NCBI RefSeq assembly: GCF_000003605.2
Contig: NW_003107095.1
Location: 97,577 to 147,699, forward strand
Reading direction: 5' to 3'
DNA from: Saccoglossus kowalevskii
Lineage: Eukaryota; Hemichordata; Enteropneusta; Harrimaniidae
DNA: 50,123 nt
Part shown: positions 1 to 11,712 of the stretch, piece by piece
Position numbering within the stretch: the stretch's first letter is position 1
Layout of the letters: each line of letters starts with the position of its first letter
Notes under the pieces: model-generated
What the model was told of the DNA's origin: nothing
The model's database searches: none
Seen by the model: only the letters and a program-made list of their open reading frames with translations
Made by a program: the position numbers and the translations under genes

Positions 1-3000
1 TCATTAACGTCATCTTTATATTGACTTTTACATTCCAATAACCAATTTAACATACTATTTTGAAAGCTAAGACTTACCAGTCAGTTAGGGAGCTACAACA
101 AGGCCCCCTGAGACTATTTGCCTTAATCATAGATTGATTAGGAGACGACAAATGCACTCAATATGACTCATTTAGTTAGGCCCGATTTGATCACAGGCAC
201 CAAAGAATGATACTCATGAAAACAGTGACCTATAGGTTCAGTTGCAACAGTGGAATACTTCTACAAACGTTGCTCATCTAGTTCCTTTTTTACTTCAATA
301 ATCTCCCCGTATTGAGAAGCTAAATATATTTTTTTGAGCAAAAAAAATTCAAGAATTCAGGTGGGAAATATTAAACCATCAGTAAAAACAAAACATTCAT
401 TTCATTGCTAAGCAACATGAACTCGGGCTTGCAATTTGAACTTGAAAAGAGAAATTCAAAATGTAATTGTTTTAGTTCAAAAGCATAGGTGAATGGACAC
501 TTGCCAAGTACTCAAGCTATTCCTTAAAAATTACATTATTTCTGTAATGAAGCAGTTTATACTATTCTGAGACAATTATTTTACTTCCAACATGCATTTA
601 TAAACCTATGTAGCAGTTCCTGTTTTGTAAAACAAAAAATGGTCAAATCATTTCTATTTTAATTAGCATCCAAGTCATAGTTGGCATCCATAATGTTATA
701 AAATCAGTATCTATGACATCATAAAATCAGCATCTGTGATGTCACAATCATTTTGTGATATTATTTTCAGCATTGTGGCAAGATAAATAATGCAAGTAAC
801 AAGTCCATGTCCAAGTGGACTGGGCATTGTTACTGAAATAATTTTGTGGTGACAGAATATTTGAAACACACTGTAAAAGTCTGGTTTTGAGCAAACAGTA
901 TTGTAGTTTTCTTATACTTTACAAAACAGTGTCTTATGCAGATGTTTTTATCTCTAGAAGTCAATACAATAAAGCAACATTGGCAGTAATCAGTATCGAT
1001 CATGTCCAGCCATATACAATGTCTCCCTCCAGAGGCCAGTTTGTAAACTTTGTGCATCACATGGGCAGTAAACAGTAGGGCACCCTCTGGTGGCCAGTGT
1101 CTTCATACAACCATACTCACATGACAGTTTCAATACATGACCTCGTGTGACCTAGGCACCCATATGGTTCTCAACATTTTTTTAAAAATAATTACGTTTG
1201 TATTTCAAACTGTTTTATTAAATTTATAGATGTAATTATGAAAAACTTGGTAGAGCAATTACAGTACCTCTTATTTATACGCTGTTTATGGTGCAGGCAC
1301 CCTTACCACAAAACAGCACTGTATGCACTTACCAAACAGTTGGGATTTTTTTCACACACCTGCACACACTGCTGATGGCAAATTCATACATTCATTCATA
1401 CATACAACTCTATTCCCACAAAATCACAACAAAGGACAAAACTGAGCTAAGTCCTGGACTGCAAACATGATGGGCATTCATTTCAGAAAAGCAACACCAT
1501 CATTGCCTGGTTTGGAAAAAAGAAATCAATCTGATACACAATCATACATATTTAGTTTACTGTACCTGTCATTTGCGAAGTCAGCACATCGAGCAGATGA
1601 ACATGCAAGAGAAAAGAGAATACTGTTATTAGTACACAGTCACCAAGGGGAATGATGATTTCAACTGCTAACGCTTTACCGCACACATCTATATATAAAT
1701 GTCTCTTACAATGCATGTAGAAATCTTAGTATTACAGCCATCAAAATATTATCATAATATTCCATTAACAAAGTAAGAATCTTTTCGGAAGGATCTAACA
1801 AATTGAATTATGTGTGTGAACTTTCGTGTTCATGCAGTATCATGTGTAGTTGTAGCAATTTACGTGTAAATCCCACATATGATTTACTATTGCAAATGTT
1901 GAGGTGTGTACAACTCTGGCACATAATGTATGTCGCCCTCTAGAGACAGGTCATCATTTTGGCAATTTACACAACATGGAGGGGCTATGCACACTAAATA
2001 GGAAAAAGAAAAGCCCAGAGAGGAATACTAGTAACCTTGGGCAGTGCATTCTTCACTTCCTTAGTGGCTTTCAACAAAAGCTTCTAAATCTGCTCTTTGG
2101 CATTTACAGAAAACATCAAAATGCCAGTGCTTATCATTGACTTCAAAGTGGAACATTTTATAAGTGTCATGAGCAGACTAAACAATCATTAAAACGATCA
2201 TATAGCGAATATAGTAGTAAAGTAGTAAACAGTATTTGACACATTTTTATTATCTATGTAGCAAGTTTCTGCATTGATGGCATTCCAGTCTTATCAAGGG
2301 CTTGCATTCTTGCATTTGCCAGCAATGAAAACCAACAACTTAGTGAAGCACCACAAACAGAGAAAGGCCCCAAGGCCCCAGTGAGCTGGACTTGTTAGGA
2401 GATACAGAGATTATTAGTGCTACAAAAAAACAGCTGTCTCCCTTTTTTTTATCAGTTGACTGAGGAGATTGACCTTTGTTTCAGCTACTATAAACAGTCA
2501 GTAGTTCAAGCATCTAGGCCAGACCAGAGGAGACTAAGCCTAAGCGAAAGTCGACTACAAAGTGTTAAAAAAAAAAACACTTACAGAAATTTGAATCTGG
2601 GAATTATAGAATTAAACACAGATACAAAAAGTAAATGAGACATGCACAAATTTCGATAAGAGTACTCAAAGACATTTATCACCCAAAGTACAGGAAGTGA
2701 TGGACTAATTAGTCGCTAAAGAAAGGGAAGCCATGCATACATGATGTCTCAAAGTCACCCAATCCCAATGGTAGGTTCTCATCCCAAGATGTGGTGGTGG
2801 AAACAATTACTAACTCATTAAGCGTGACCTGCTTACTATGTGGTCTCAATTAGCTGCCACTTTGTGTGTTGCCGATTTCTGAATGAAATCTACAGAGGAA
2901 GTGGGTGTCTAGAGCATTCATGCGGTAATTAGGGAAAGAGGGGGGGTTCTGTGAATGGTATATACCATTGTCTTTGACTCAAATTGTGTTTATGGTTCAG

Positions 3001-3200
3001 ACCGGATGTAAATTCATCACCAGCCAAATAGGGCATTATCTTGTTAAAACTAGAATAAGTTGAACAATTTTGTTCAACCAAGTCGTGTTTTCCGGTAGTA
3101 AATGACAAAGTGTTTAAAAAGTATTGCTCCAACTACCTAGACTGTCAAAAGAACAGTCAATATTTGCTCTGACCTTTGACCCTGCGGAGTGTCACAATAA
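1..3200. other. Intronic sequence without recognised genes
   Basis: AT-rich single-copy-looking DNA. A short direct duplication (ATAAAATCAGTATCTATGAC / ATAAAATCAGCATCTGTGAT) lies near 694-745. Open frames up to 78 codons are chance-like and have no recognisable domains. Confidence 0.6.
3170..3182 (-). promoter_or_regulatory. DR1 nuclear-receptor-like site
   Basis: TGACCTTTGACCC, i.e. GGGTCAAAGGTCA on the minus strand, a good DR1. It is next to the possible SINE at 3.2-3.4 kb. Confidence 0.3.
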
Positions 3201-3289
3201 GGGAAGTTGATCTAAAAATGTATCAGTTTATGGATGTATGAGAAGCCGGGGGAATCTCCCAACCTCCATGACACCGAGAGAATGCGTCT

Positions 3290-3370
3290 CGGGCCAGTGT
3301 GACTTGAACTCTGACTCCCTTTAGTTAGAGATCTAGCGGGGCATACCACTTTCTCAGCACACTGCTCTCT
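3290..3370 (-). repeat. Possible tRNA-derived SINE head
   Basis: On the minus strand GTGCTGAGAAAGTGG (3346-3360) resembles a Leu/Ser-type box A region, and GAGTTCAAGTCAC (about 3299-3311) resembles box B. Spacing is as in a tRNA. The segment between (GCTAGATCTCTAACTAAAGG) recalls a tRNA-Leu anticodon arm but does not pair well. A body of unknown sequence would continue to about 3200. No second copy was found in the window. Confidence 0.35.
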
Positions 3371-3419
3371 AGGACCTGTGCTGGCATGTTGCCGCATTCC
3401 ATGAATACTGACGCTGATT

Positions 3420-5559
3420 ACATTAAGAAAGGTTCAGCTTCTCTCAAAATAAACTCCATCATTCACTTGTTGTTGCACAAAAGCTGCGTCAAATCAACAA
3501 ATGATATCACTTAAAGCTGGGAGTATAATGTAACTTGTGTAAGGTGGCCAAGTAACACAACAGTCTGAGGTCAGAGAGTGCGCAGCCCAAGGATTATTCA
3601 ATCTTCGGTATACCTGCACCTGTGTGATGTGATAATTGTAATTCTCCACCGAGGTAGGAACAAAAATGGCTTTGTGAGTACAGTTATTTCTGCCGGACTA
3701 CGATCTGATTATCAAGTAAACTACAAAAGTTTTTCAATAATGAATTGAAAAATTACCAACATATCTATTTCTCTTTGATATAAACTGAAAATGTGAAAAG
3801 TTATCAGTATAGCGCCCTCACAGTTGAATTAAGCTAACAAACTAGTTTTTAATTTCTCAACAACCAAGTGGATAGAAAGTGCTACTGTGCTACTTTGATG
3901 AAAAATTATTCACTGTAACAACATACAACAAACAATTTCACCCTTGCTGCTCTATAGACTGATTCGAAGTTAACGTCAGACCAATCAATTTGACCAAACT
4001 GTTTTTAGAATACAATAATACAAGCTGAAAATATTTATTCAGTATGCAAATTAATTAATTAATATTCACAACTTAATTCCAAACTTATATTCAACTACAT
4101 ATACAGAATATTGATTAATTTATTATGCAAATTAGCTAATCACATACACAGTAGGCATGTGTTGGGTTTTAATCCTCTGTTAGGATATTAACTAGATGAA
4201 ATTATACAAATTAGCTAATTAATATATGCAGATTAATTAAGCAGTGCTACATGTAGAGATTCAACTCCACACACACATGTAGTTTGCATGTTTAAAGTGA
4301 TATGCTCAAAGTTTCAGTGCATTTTTATAAACAGTTGCGAAGATGCAGAAGGGAGTTTGTTGCTTAAATGCATGCAAACAATTGAATTAATATGCACAGA
4401 TTTGTAAAAAAAATTTTTCCAGATGTTGAATTCATCACAGAGCATCCTTGTACCACATTGCAATCCAAATCAACCCAGTAGTTGTTGAGATATTAGTGGA
4501 ACAAGATTTGACACAGACAACCATCCATCAAATCATACAAACAAGACAACATTAACCTCCAGTTTGGGATCTGTACACAGAAGCCAAAAAGCCAATATGT
4601 TATAATAATTGTAAATGGAACTGCAGACAAATCAGGGAAGAGCCATTTGCTCATTTAGGAATCTGACAAAAATATATATTTTTTTCTTGCTTGGAGTAGG
4701 GCTTATGTTAATACTACGAGCACAAAGTGTGTTCCACAATTCTTAATGAGACAATCCTGTAAAAGTAAATCCCCCATTTTTAAAATAGTCTATCCCTCAA
4801 TCCCCCAGTTTTCAAACTTTCAATCCTCAATTCTAAGAACTGACATTCATCTTTGTCATGGTCAGTAAGGTCAATTTGTAAAATAGGAATCATAGAAAGT
4901 CGTTCAATCCTGATAATGTTTTGTATGTATGTTTGTCTTATAAGAAATTTATTCAGTAAACTACACGTAGGGGTATTATAATATGATAGGAAAACACATA
5001 CCAGTAATGTGCAATTTACAAGAATTTGAAACTAACATGAAAAGGATAGAGGGGGGAAAAGTAAATTGACAAGAGACCATATTATTTAAGCACTACAAAA
5101 GCTAAAAAGCAAATAAAAACTAAAGGTACCAATTTGCAATCTCCCTATAACATTGAACACATTTTTTTATTGTAAAATTGGCAAAATAAGTATACGTAAT
5201 GCAAAAACTGAATTGGATAACTCAAGTTTTTTTCTTCAGCATTTAAAAACATTCAATCACAAACAATAATTTAGCAAAGTTTCAGATAATTTTACTTCCC
5301 ATGACAATATTCAGTAGAACACAACGATTAATTGTCAATTAATGCCCCAGTGGCACAGACCATGAATAATTTACATGATAATTTACATATATGTATACCA
5401 ATGATGAACCTACCAATTCAATGCAAAATCACTTTTTTTGAAAGCAAGCATTTTTTTACAATTCTGATATCAAAGTGACTAAGAATATTTCATCATCATT
5501 TTAATAGCCAGATAAATTCATCTTGAATAGTTATTAGGATCTTGACAGCTTCAGTCGAT
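3420..5559. other. Intronic AT-rich sequence
   Basis: Very AT-rich, with ATTAATTAATT-type runs around 4050-4240. Nothing gene-like seen. Confidence 0.6.
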
Positions 5560-5745
5560 ACAAGGATATATTATTCATGCCGCCATCAAGCCAAACCAAC
5601 GAGATATCAATTATCTGTCACCTTGCTTCGCCGGGCACTCAGGACGCTAATAAATGGTCGGCAAATTGGTTGTTAATTTTCAGCTTAATTAGTCTGCAAT
5701 GCCAATTATCTAGTCATCTTTGTAATTAATTTAGTCGTCTTTATA
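5560..5745. promoter_or_regulatory. Candidate conserved non-coding element
   Basis: A high-complexity island in AT-rich DNA with AGATATCAATTATCTGTCAC (GATA- and MEIS-like words), CTTCGCCGGGCACTCAGGAC and CAGCTTAATTAGTC (homeodomain-like). No open frame. This is only a composition-based suspicion. Confidence 0.2.
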
Positions 5746-5769
5746 ATGTGCTTTTCACGATTATAAGGC

Positions 5770-5980
5770 TACTGTGAACTATTTAATTTTCACTTCGTAT
5801 GTATTTTCGCAGTTTTCACTGGAGAGATGAATCGGTGAAATCCAGTGAAAATATTTTTTTCCATGCATTTTACATTCAACACATCAAAAATCAGCGTCAA
5901 TAAACTTCATACAAAACAGACAGAATATTTGTGTTATTTTTTCAGCAAAAAATAAATTCAAGCTGAAATAAAGTATTTAA
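5770..5980. mobile_element. Palindromic TA-type MITE family A, diverged copy
   Basis: Begins TACTGTGAACTATTTAATTTTC and ends GAAATAAAGTATTTA (start quoted as TACTGTGAACTATTTAATTT). The interior shares CGGTGAAATCCAGTGAAAAT and CTTCATACAAAAC with the copies at 26.9 and 32.7 kb. Confidence 0.65.
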
Positions 5981-8900
5981 TTTGGATATTGACAACAATA
6001 TGCGTCCATAATGTATGTAGTAAAATGTGTATGGCCCTCTAAAAAACGGTTACAAATCATACGAATACATGTTCATGGGCTTAATAAAAGGTTACAACTC
6101 AAACGAATACATGTTCATGAGCCAAACAACAGGGAATCAATCCAAAAGGAATATATGATATTGTATCACAAGGAACCTCAATTTAGCTGCAGATATTTAT
6201 CTCATAAAAAGTGTGTGTGTATTAAAAAAACTACCATATTCATTCCTTATCTAATACAATTTCATGAGTTATTAGTCAATCTGTTGTTGCCATGGTAATA
6301 TACAAGCGTGAGTCTCCCGCGAGGTTAATACACCAGTAAGTGAGTGTAGACACTATTAATTTACATACAAAAAATAGTTATTAGTTTATCACGCACAATC
6401 ATGTTAACCGAACGACGGTTATTTATTTGACACGCATGTAGCGGGCAGTATTATATACCCAGGTGTGTGCAAAATAGACATGTTGTTATCGTTGTGGTGA
6501 TTACGCAGCATTGGAGGCACAATTAAAATTGAATGTTAATTTTATGGGAGCCAACAAAATTGCTATGAAAGTTTTCATTTCCAAGAAATTGGTATCTCTT
6601 CACAGAAGTGAACGAACAGCTTCGATGACTGAAGATACGACTGATTACAGTAATAGATAAATGAAGACTAATGCAATATTGATGGAATTAGGACAGCGTA
6701 AATGACGGGCAAGGACCTTGCAAACACATTAGCAAAGACAAAACAATGTAAAACGTTACCAGTTCTCATTAATCGTGTGTAAAAGCACTGCATATTGACA
6801 AACTAAATCTATCGTAGACATCTTAACAGTGATGTACAATATTTCTTCTAATAGCAGTACATTTCTATTATATTAAATAGAAGAGCACATGAACCAACAA
6901 ATTGTATTTACAGTAAGCTAGGTCATTAATCAACGACTTATTTTGAAGATATGTGTACTCCATCGCTTACGTAAACACATACGCTACTAATAGAGCAAAC
7001 ACACGGTATCGGTATATTTTTTTCGGCTCCACGTACTCTAAGATGTAATCATAAGAATTCAATATTTTAAAACTTTTGAGACAACAACAAAATCAGTATA
7101 AAATTCCTAAATAATAAATCAACCTATTATACAGACATATATCCAGCATTGCATGGTGCAGTGTTTACTTTCAATTTAGTCAAAACAGAGCCACAGTGTC
7201 GGCCATCAAAATTTGAAAGACACAACCAGACAGACCCTAATGGTAAACCATCTCCAACAAATTCACCGCAGCACCAAATATTTGGGGTTAGTAGTGTCAG
7301 GTCAACATCTTAAATATCTTAAGTTGTCTACTGTGGGAACATGCTTTTGTTTATAATAGGTATACTCTTGTTAACACTAGTATTTGAGACACATCGGAAA
7401 ACATGCAATTTTAATTCAAAGTAATTTGCATTTTTGCTCATTAACAGAAAGCATTTTTTTATTATTGAAGACACTGTAATTACCAAAATGTTTGCGTTAA
7501 TTATTTACTATCAGGAATTTGTAATTAAACGCGGTACATGTATGACAATATATTTCCAATATGGCTTCTTCCCATGACCTGGCAACTCGTTGCTATGGGG
7601 GTGGTCTATCATAAGGGGAACAATTATGAATGTATTGTATTTTTAATAATACTAAACTTATTTTTGTTGATAGTATCTTTCTGCATCATTTAACACAACT
7701 TTTTTCCAAATGACTACACACAATATTTTGGATCTAACCATCTGGCTTGGAAAAAAAAACATTCCTTTGATAACAAAAAAAAAAAAAAAAAAAGCAAAAT
7801 ATCTGAAAGTTAAATAATGTAATTACAAACACATATTGTTTATCAATCTAAAGAAATGTCATTTTGAAGATTTTTTTTGAGGAGTTGAGGAAAATAAATT
7901 ACTGTTATGTCTTGCATTATGCTCCACTGACTGAAAGCAACCCTAAGATGATGTAGTAAATCATTATGCAAGATCCCCTAGCAATACCCCTATGAAGCAC
8001 AAAATGAATATTTCATTGAAGTAAGTTTGTAAAGCATCAGTAAATTTTGAATCGCTTATGGCTAAAGCTACTAGGGTGGGGGGTGGGATTAAATTTTAGG
8101 TAATGTACACATGTACAAGGAAGGCCAAATTGTTTAAGACCACATAAGACAAATTTATTTGGTATTTCAGGTAAAGGTCTAAGACAAGAATATTTATTTT
8201 ATTTTTTATCATTTCAAATTAGCACGCTTTTAGGTTTTTGTGAGGACGTAATCATGGTTTAATTACTGATGTTTAAAACTACATCTACTATAATCAGTTT
8301 TTTCAGAATACACTTCTTTAACACAGCTGAGGGCTTGTCATGAAATAAAAAAAAAAAAAACTTGTACGAGAAAAAGGAACTAATGAAAAAAACACAGCAA
8401 TAAATGGAAACATTTGGAATAGTTGCCTGAACAATCTTGAAATGAATAATGAACAATATCGTAGTATTTAACTTCAACGACCACAATAACGGTAGGTCAC
8501 ATGGGTGCATGCACATACTTCCAGCTGGTTAGCAACCAGTAAGGGAAAAATGCAAACTTTCAAGGATGTTTATAATTATAGAGTTAGACTGAATTTATCT
8601 TTCTTGGTGCCTCACGCAATCATTCAATTATTATGCAAATGAAGTGCAGTAAGTATCATACCCTCATCATGAATATTCATAACCAACAAGTACCTATATT
8701 TAAATGCGATGATGTACATTAAATATAAAATACCAAGACACCTGCGTACCTGAAACGCTGACGCATACACTGTCAAACTAGTCAGTAGAAGTCACAAACA
8801 GGTCGCAAGTTGCTGTCAGGAACAATAATTTTGTATAATAAACGATAAAATTCAAGGGGGAGTATACAATCTATTTACCCTAAGCACAACAAAAAAATGT

Positions 8901-9060
8901 GTAAAAATTTTCTAAGTTTTTTTGTTTGATTATTTTTTGTTTGCATATGGCATGAATCCGTAATTATGAAAATATGAAGAAATCTCAATTTGGCCAAAAC
9001 CTCCACAAATAAAGATCATCTGTCTAATCCAAGTCTTTATACTGCTCTATACAAATTCAT
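5981..9060. other. Intronic sequence without recognised genes
   Basis: Contains poly(A) runs near 7778 and 8347. Open frames 6011-6298 and 8259-8516 (minus) show no domain and low-complexity composition. No RNA gene recognised. Confidence 0.6.
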
Positions 9061-9296
9061 GCTTTTCACCACCAGTTTCCTCTTTTCATCACAAATTTAC
9101 AAAATAGTCCCGCTTATGGTCTGCACTTTTCTTCAGAAGATTAGAACAAAAATAGCCAAATTGTTTGAGGTAAAAACTGAAAATTGACTCAAATTTTGTC
9201 TGTTGGGCTCAAAGGTAGGGTTCATTTCACATTGAAGAATTTAAGAAAAAAGTGCAGAAAAATTTGGGCGAGAAAGTCTGGTGGTGAAAATGTTGA
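9061..9296. mobile_element. TTAA-type (piggyBac-like) MITE, copy 1, worn ends
   Basis: Inverted termini TTTTCACCACCAG (9063-9075) and CTGGTGGTGAAAA (9278-9290). The interior shares with the other copies the words CAAATTTACAAAATAGTCC and CTTCAGAAGATT. Relative to the copies at 15.7 and 28.1 kb it lies in the opposite orientation. The TTAA ends are eroded. Confidence 0.75.
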
Positions 9297-9787
9297 TTCT
9301 CATTCATAACCTTTGATTTGTGTGTAAGTTTAAGTTAATGAGGAGTAGGACAGCCACAAATACAGACACTACGAGAATTATGGGAAATAAGTTATGTACA
9401 TATAGATGATTATCGGTTTGACTGTCAAAATTATTGATAAAAGATGCGTAATGTTATCAAAATAGTTGAAGCGATCTTAATTTAATGATCGATATGATCC
9501 ACTGACCGCATACTTTGCTATGAGAAGATAGTCCTGTTTATGAGGTCATCATGGCATGTCTCAAGCCAGCAGCTACACAGAATCGCTGTTTCGATGGAAA
9601 AGGATGCATTATGTAATACTTTTATGATGTCATTAGTAATTCTAATTGAATGGTCCCTCGTAAACGAGAATATTGAGTTGGTTGTGCAGTGGAGGGGAAT
9701 GAATAACATCACATCAAAATAGAATCGAAGAATTTTTCATCTTTTATTGCTTTCAGCTTTACATCTAATTTGTGAGGTGATACACAG

Positions 9788-11055
9788 TATCATCTGGTGT
9801 TCAGGTCACTGTCATCTGGTGTTCAGGTCACTGTCATCTGGTGTTCAGGTCACTGTCATCTGGTGTTCAGGTCACTGTCATCTGGTGTTCAGGTCACTGT
9901 CATCTGGTGTTCAGGTCACTGATATTTGGTGTTCAGATCACTGCCAAACAAGTGTTTAGATCACTGCCAACTAGTGTTTAGATCACTGCCAACTAGTGTT
10001 TTGATTAATTCTACCTAGTGTTCAGATCATTGCCAACTAGTGTTTAGATCAATTCTACCTGGTGTTCAGGTCACTGACATCTGGTGTTCAGGTCACTGAC
10101 ATCTGGTGTTCAGGTCACTGTCATCTGGTGTTCAGGTCACTGTCATCTGGTGTTCAGGTCACTGTCATCTGGTGTTCAGGTCACTGTCATCTGGTGTTCA
10201 GGTCACTGTCATCTGGTGTTCAGGTCACTGTCATCTGGTGTTCAGATCACTGATATTTGGTGTTCAGATCACTGCCAAACAAGTGTTTTGATCAATTCTA
10301 CCTAGTGTTCAGATCACTGATATCTGGTGTTCAGATCACTGCCAAAATAGTGTTTAGATCACTGCCAACTAGTGTTTAGATCAATTCTACCTGGTGTTCA
10401 GATCACTGCCAAAATAGTGTTTAGATCACTGCCAACTAGTGTTTAGATCACTTCTACCTAGTGTTCAGATCACTGATATCTGGTGTTCAGATCACTGCCA
10501 AAATAGTGTTTAGATCACTGCCAACTAGTGTTTTGATCACTTCTACCTGGTGTTTTGATCACTTCTACCTGGTGTTCAGATCACTGATATCTGGTGTTCA
10601 GATCACTGATATCTGGTGTTCAGATCACTGCCAAAATAGTGTTTAGATCACTGCCAACTAGTGTTTAGATCACTTCTGCCTAGTGTTCAGATCACTGATA
10701 TCTGGTGTTCAGATCACTGCCAAAATAGTGTTTAGATCACTGCCAACTAGTGTTTAGATCACTTCTACCTGGTGTTCAGATCACTGATATCTGGTGTTCA
10801 GATCACTGCCAAAATAGTGTTTAGATCACTGCCAACTAGTGTTTTGATCACTTCTACCTAGTGTTCAGATCACTGATATCTGGTGTTCAGATCACTGCCA
10901 AAATAGTGTTTAGATCACTGCCAACTAGTGTTTTGATCACTTCTACCTGGTGTTCAGATCATTGATATCGGGTATTCAGATCACAATTATCTGCTTGTAG
11001 TTTTCAGATCAGTTTTAGTATACTACAAACTCACTGCCAACTATTGTTTAGAACA
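9788..11055 (+). repeat. 22 bp minisatellite (about 55 units)
   Basis: Tandem units built on TGGTGTTCAGGTCACTG with a period of 22 bp. Two nearly homogeneous blocks (about 9790-9915 and 10060-10250) are separated and followed by diverged units. After about 10300 the diverged units form a higher-order repeat of roughly four units (GATATCTGGTG, CCAAAATAGTG, CCAACTAGTG, CTTCTACCTGGTG types). It decays from about 10960. Because 22 is not a multiple of three and the unit lacks stops, all plus frames are open for short distances; this is not coding. Confidence 0.95.
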
Positions 11056-11362
11056 CCTTATCTCCAATCAATACAAACAATATTCATATTTGGCATTATT
11101 TGCAGAATTTCCTGGTAATTTCATGTCTCATCATCAACAGAGTCTATTGGTCTAGACAGACCCAGTAATACATAACGGAATGCAGGAAACATGACATCTA
11201 TTGACAGATCTTAATTGTATAATTAATGAGGCGACAAATTAACAGAATATCATGGTATTTTTATGTCCAGGTATTTATTTCAGGAATGTTAAAAAGGTGA
11301 TGTCATTGCATGACAACCAACATTTGACATGTTTTTTTTTACATCTAACCTTCCACATAAAT

Positions 11363-11712
11363 TTAGTATTGGGATTACTGGTACTAGTTAGTAATGGGAC
11401 TACTGGTACTAGTGGTACAAGTTAGTATTGGGACTACTGGTACAAGTTAGTATTTGGACTATTGGTACAAGTTAGTATTTAGACTACTGGTACTAGTCAG
11501 TATTGGGACGACTGGTACTAGTTAATATTAGGACTACTGGTACTAGTTAGTATTGTGACTACTGGTACTAGTTAGTAATGATACTACTGGTACTAGTTAG
11601 TATTGGAACAGCTCGTACTAGTTAGTATTGGGACTACTGGTACTAGTTAGTACTGGTACTATTGGTACTAGTTAATATTGCTACTACTAGTAGTAGTTAG
11701 TATTGGCACTAC
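11363..11712 (+). repeat. 25 bp minisatellite (about 14 units)
   Basis: Tandem units of TTAGTATTGGGACTACTGG followed by TACTAG, period 25 bp, with scattered substitutions and one partial unit near 11410. It lies about 300 bp downstream of the 22 bp array and has no obvious sequence relation to it. Confidence 0.93.

Noticed and set aside
9747-10646. Several overlapping plus-strand open frames with Cys/His-rich repeats (CSGHCHLVFRSL)
   Set aside because: They are the 22 bp minisatellite read in three frames; the unit simply lacks stop codons.
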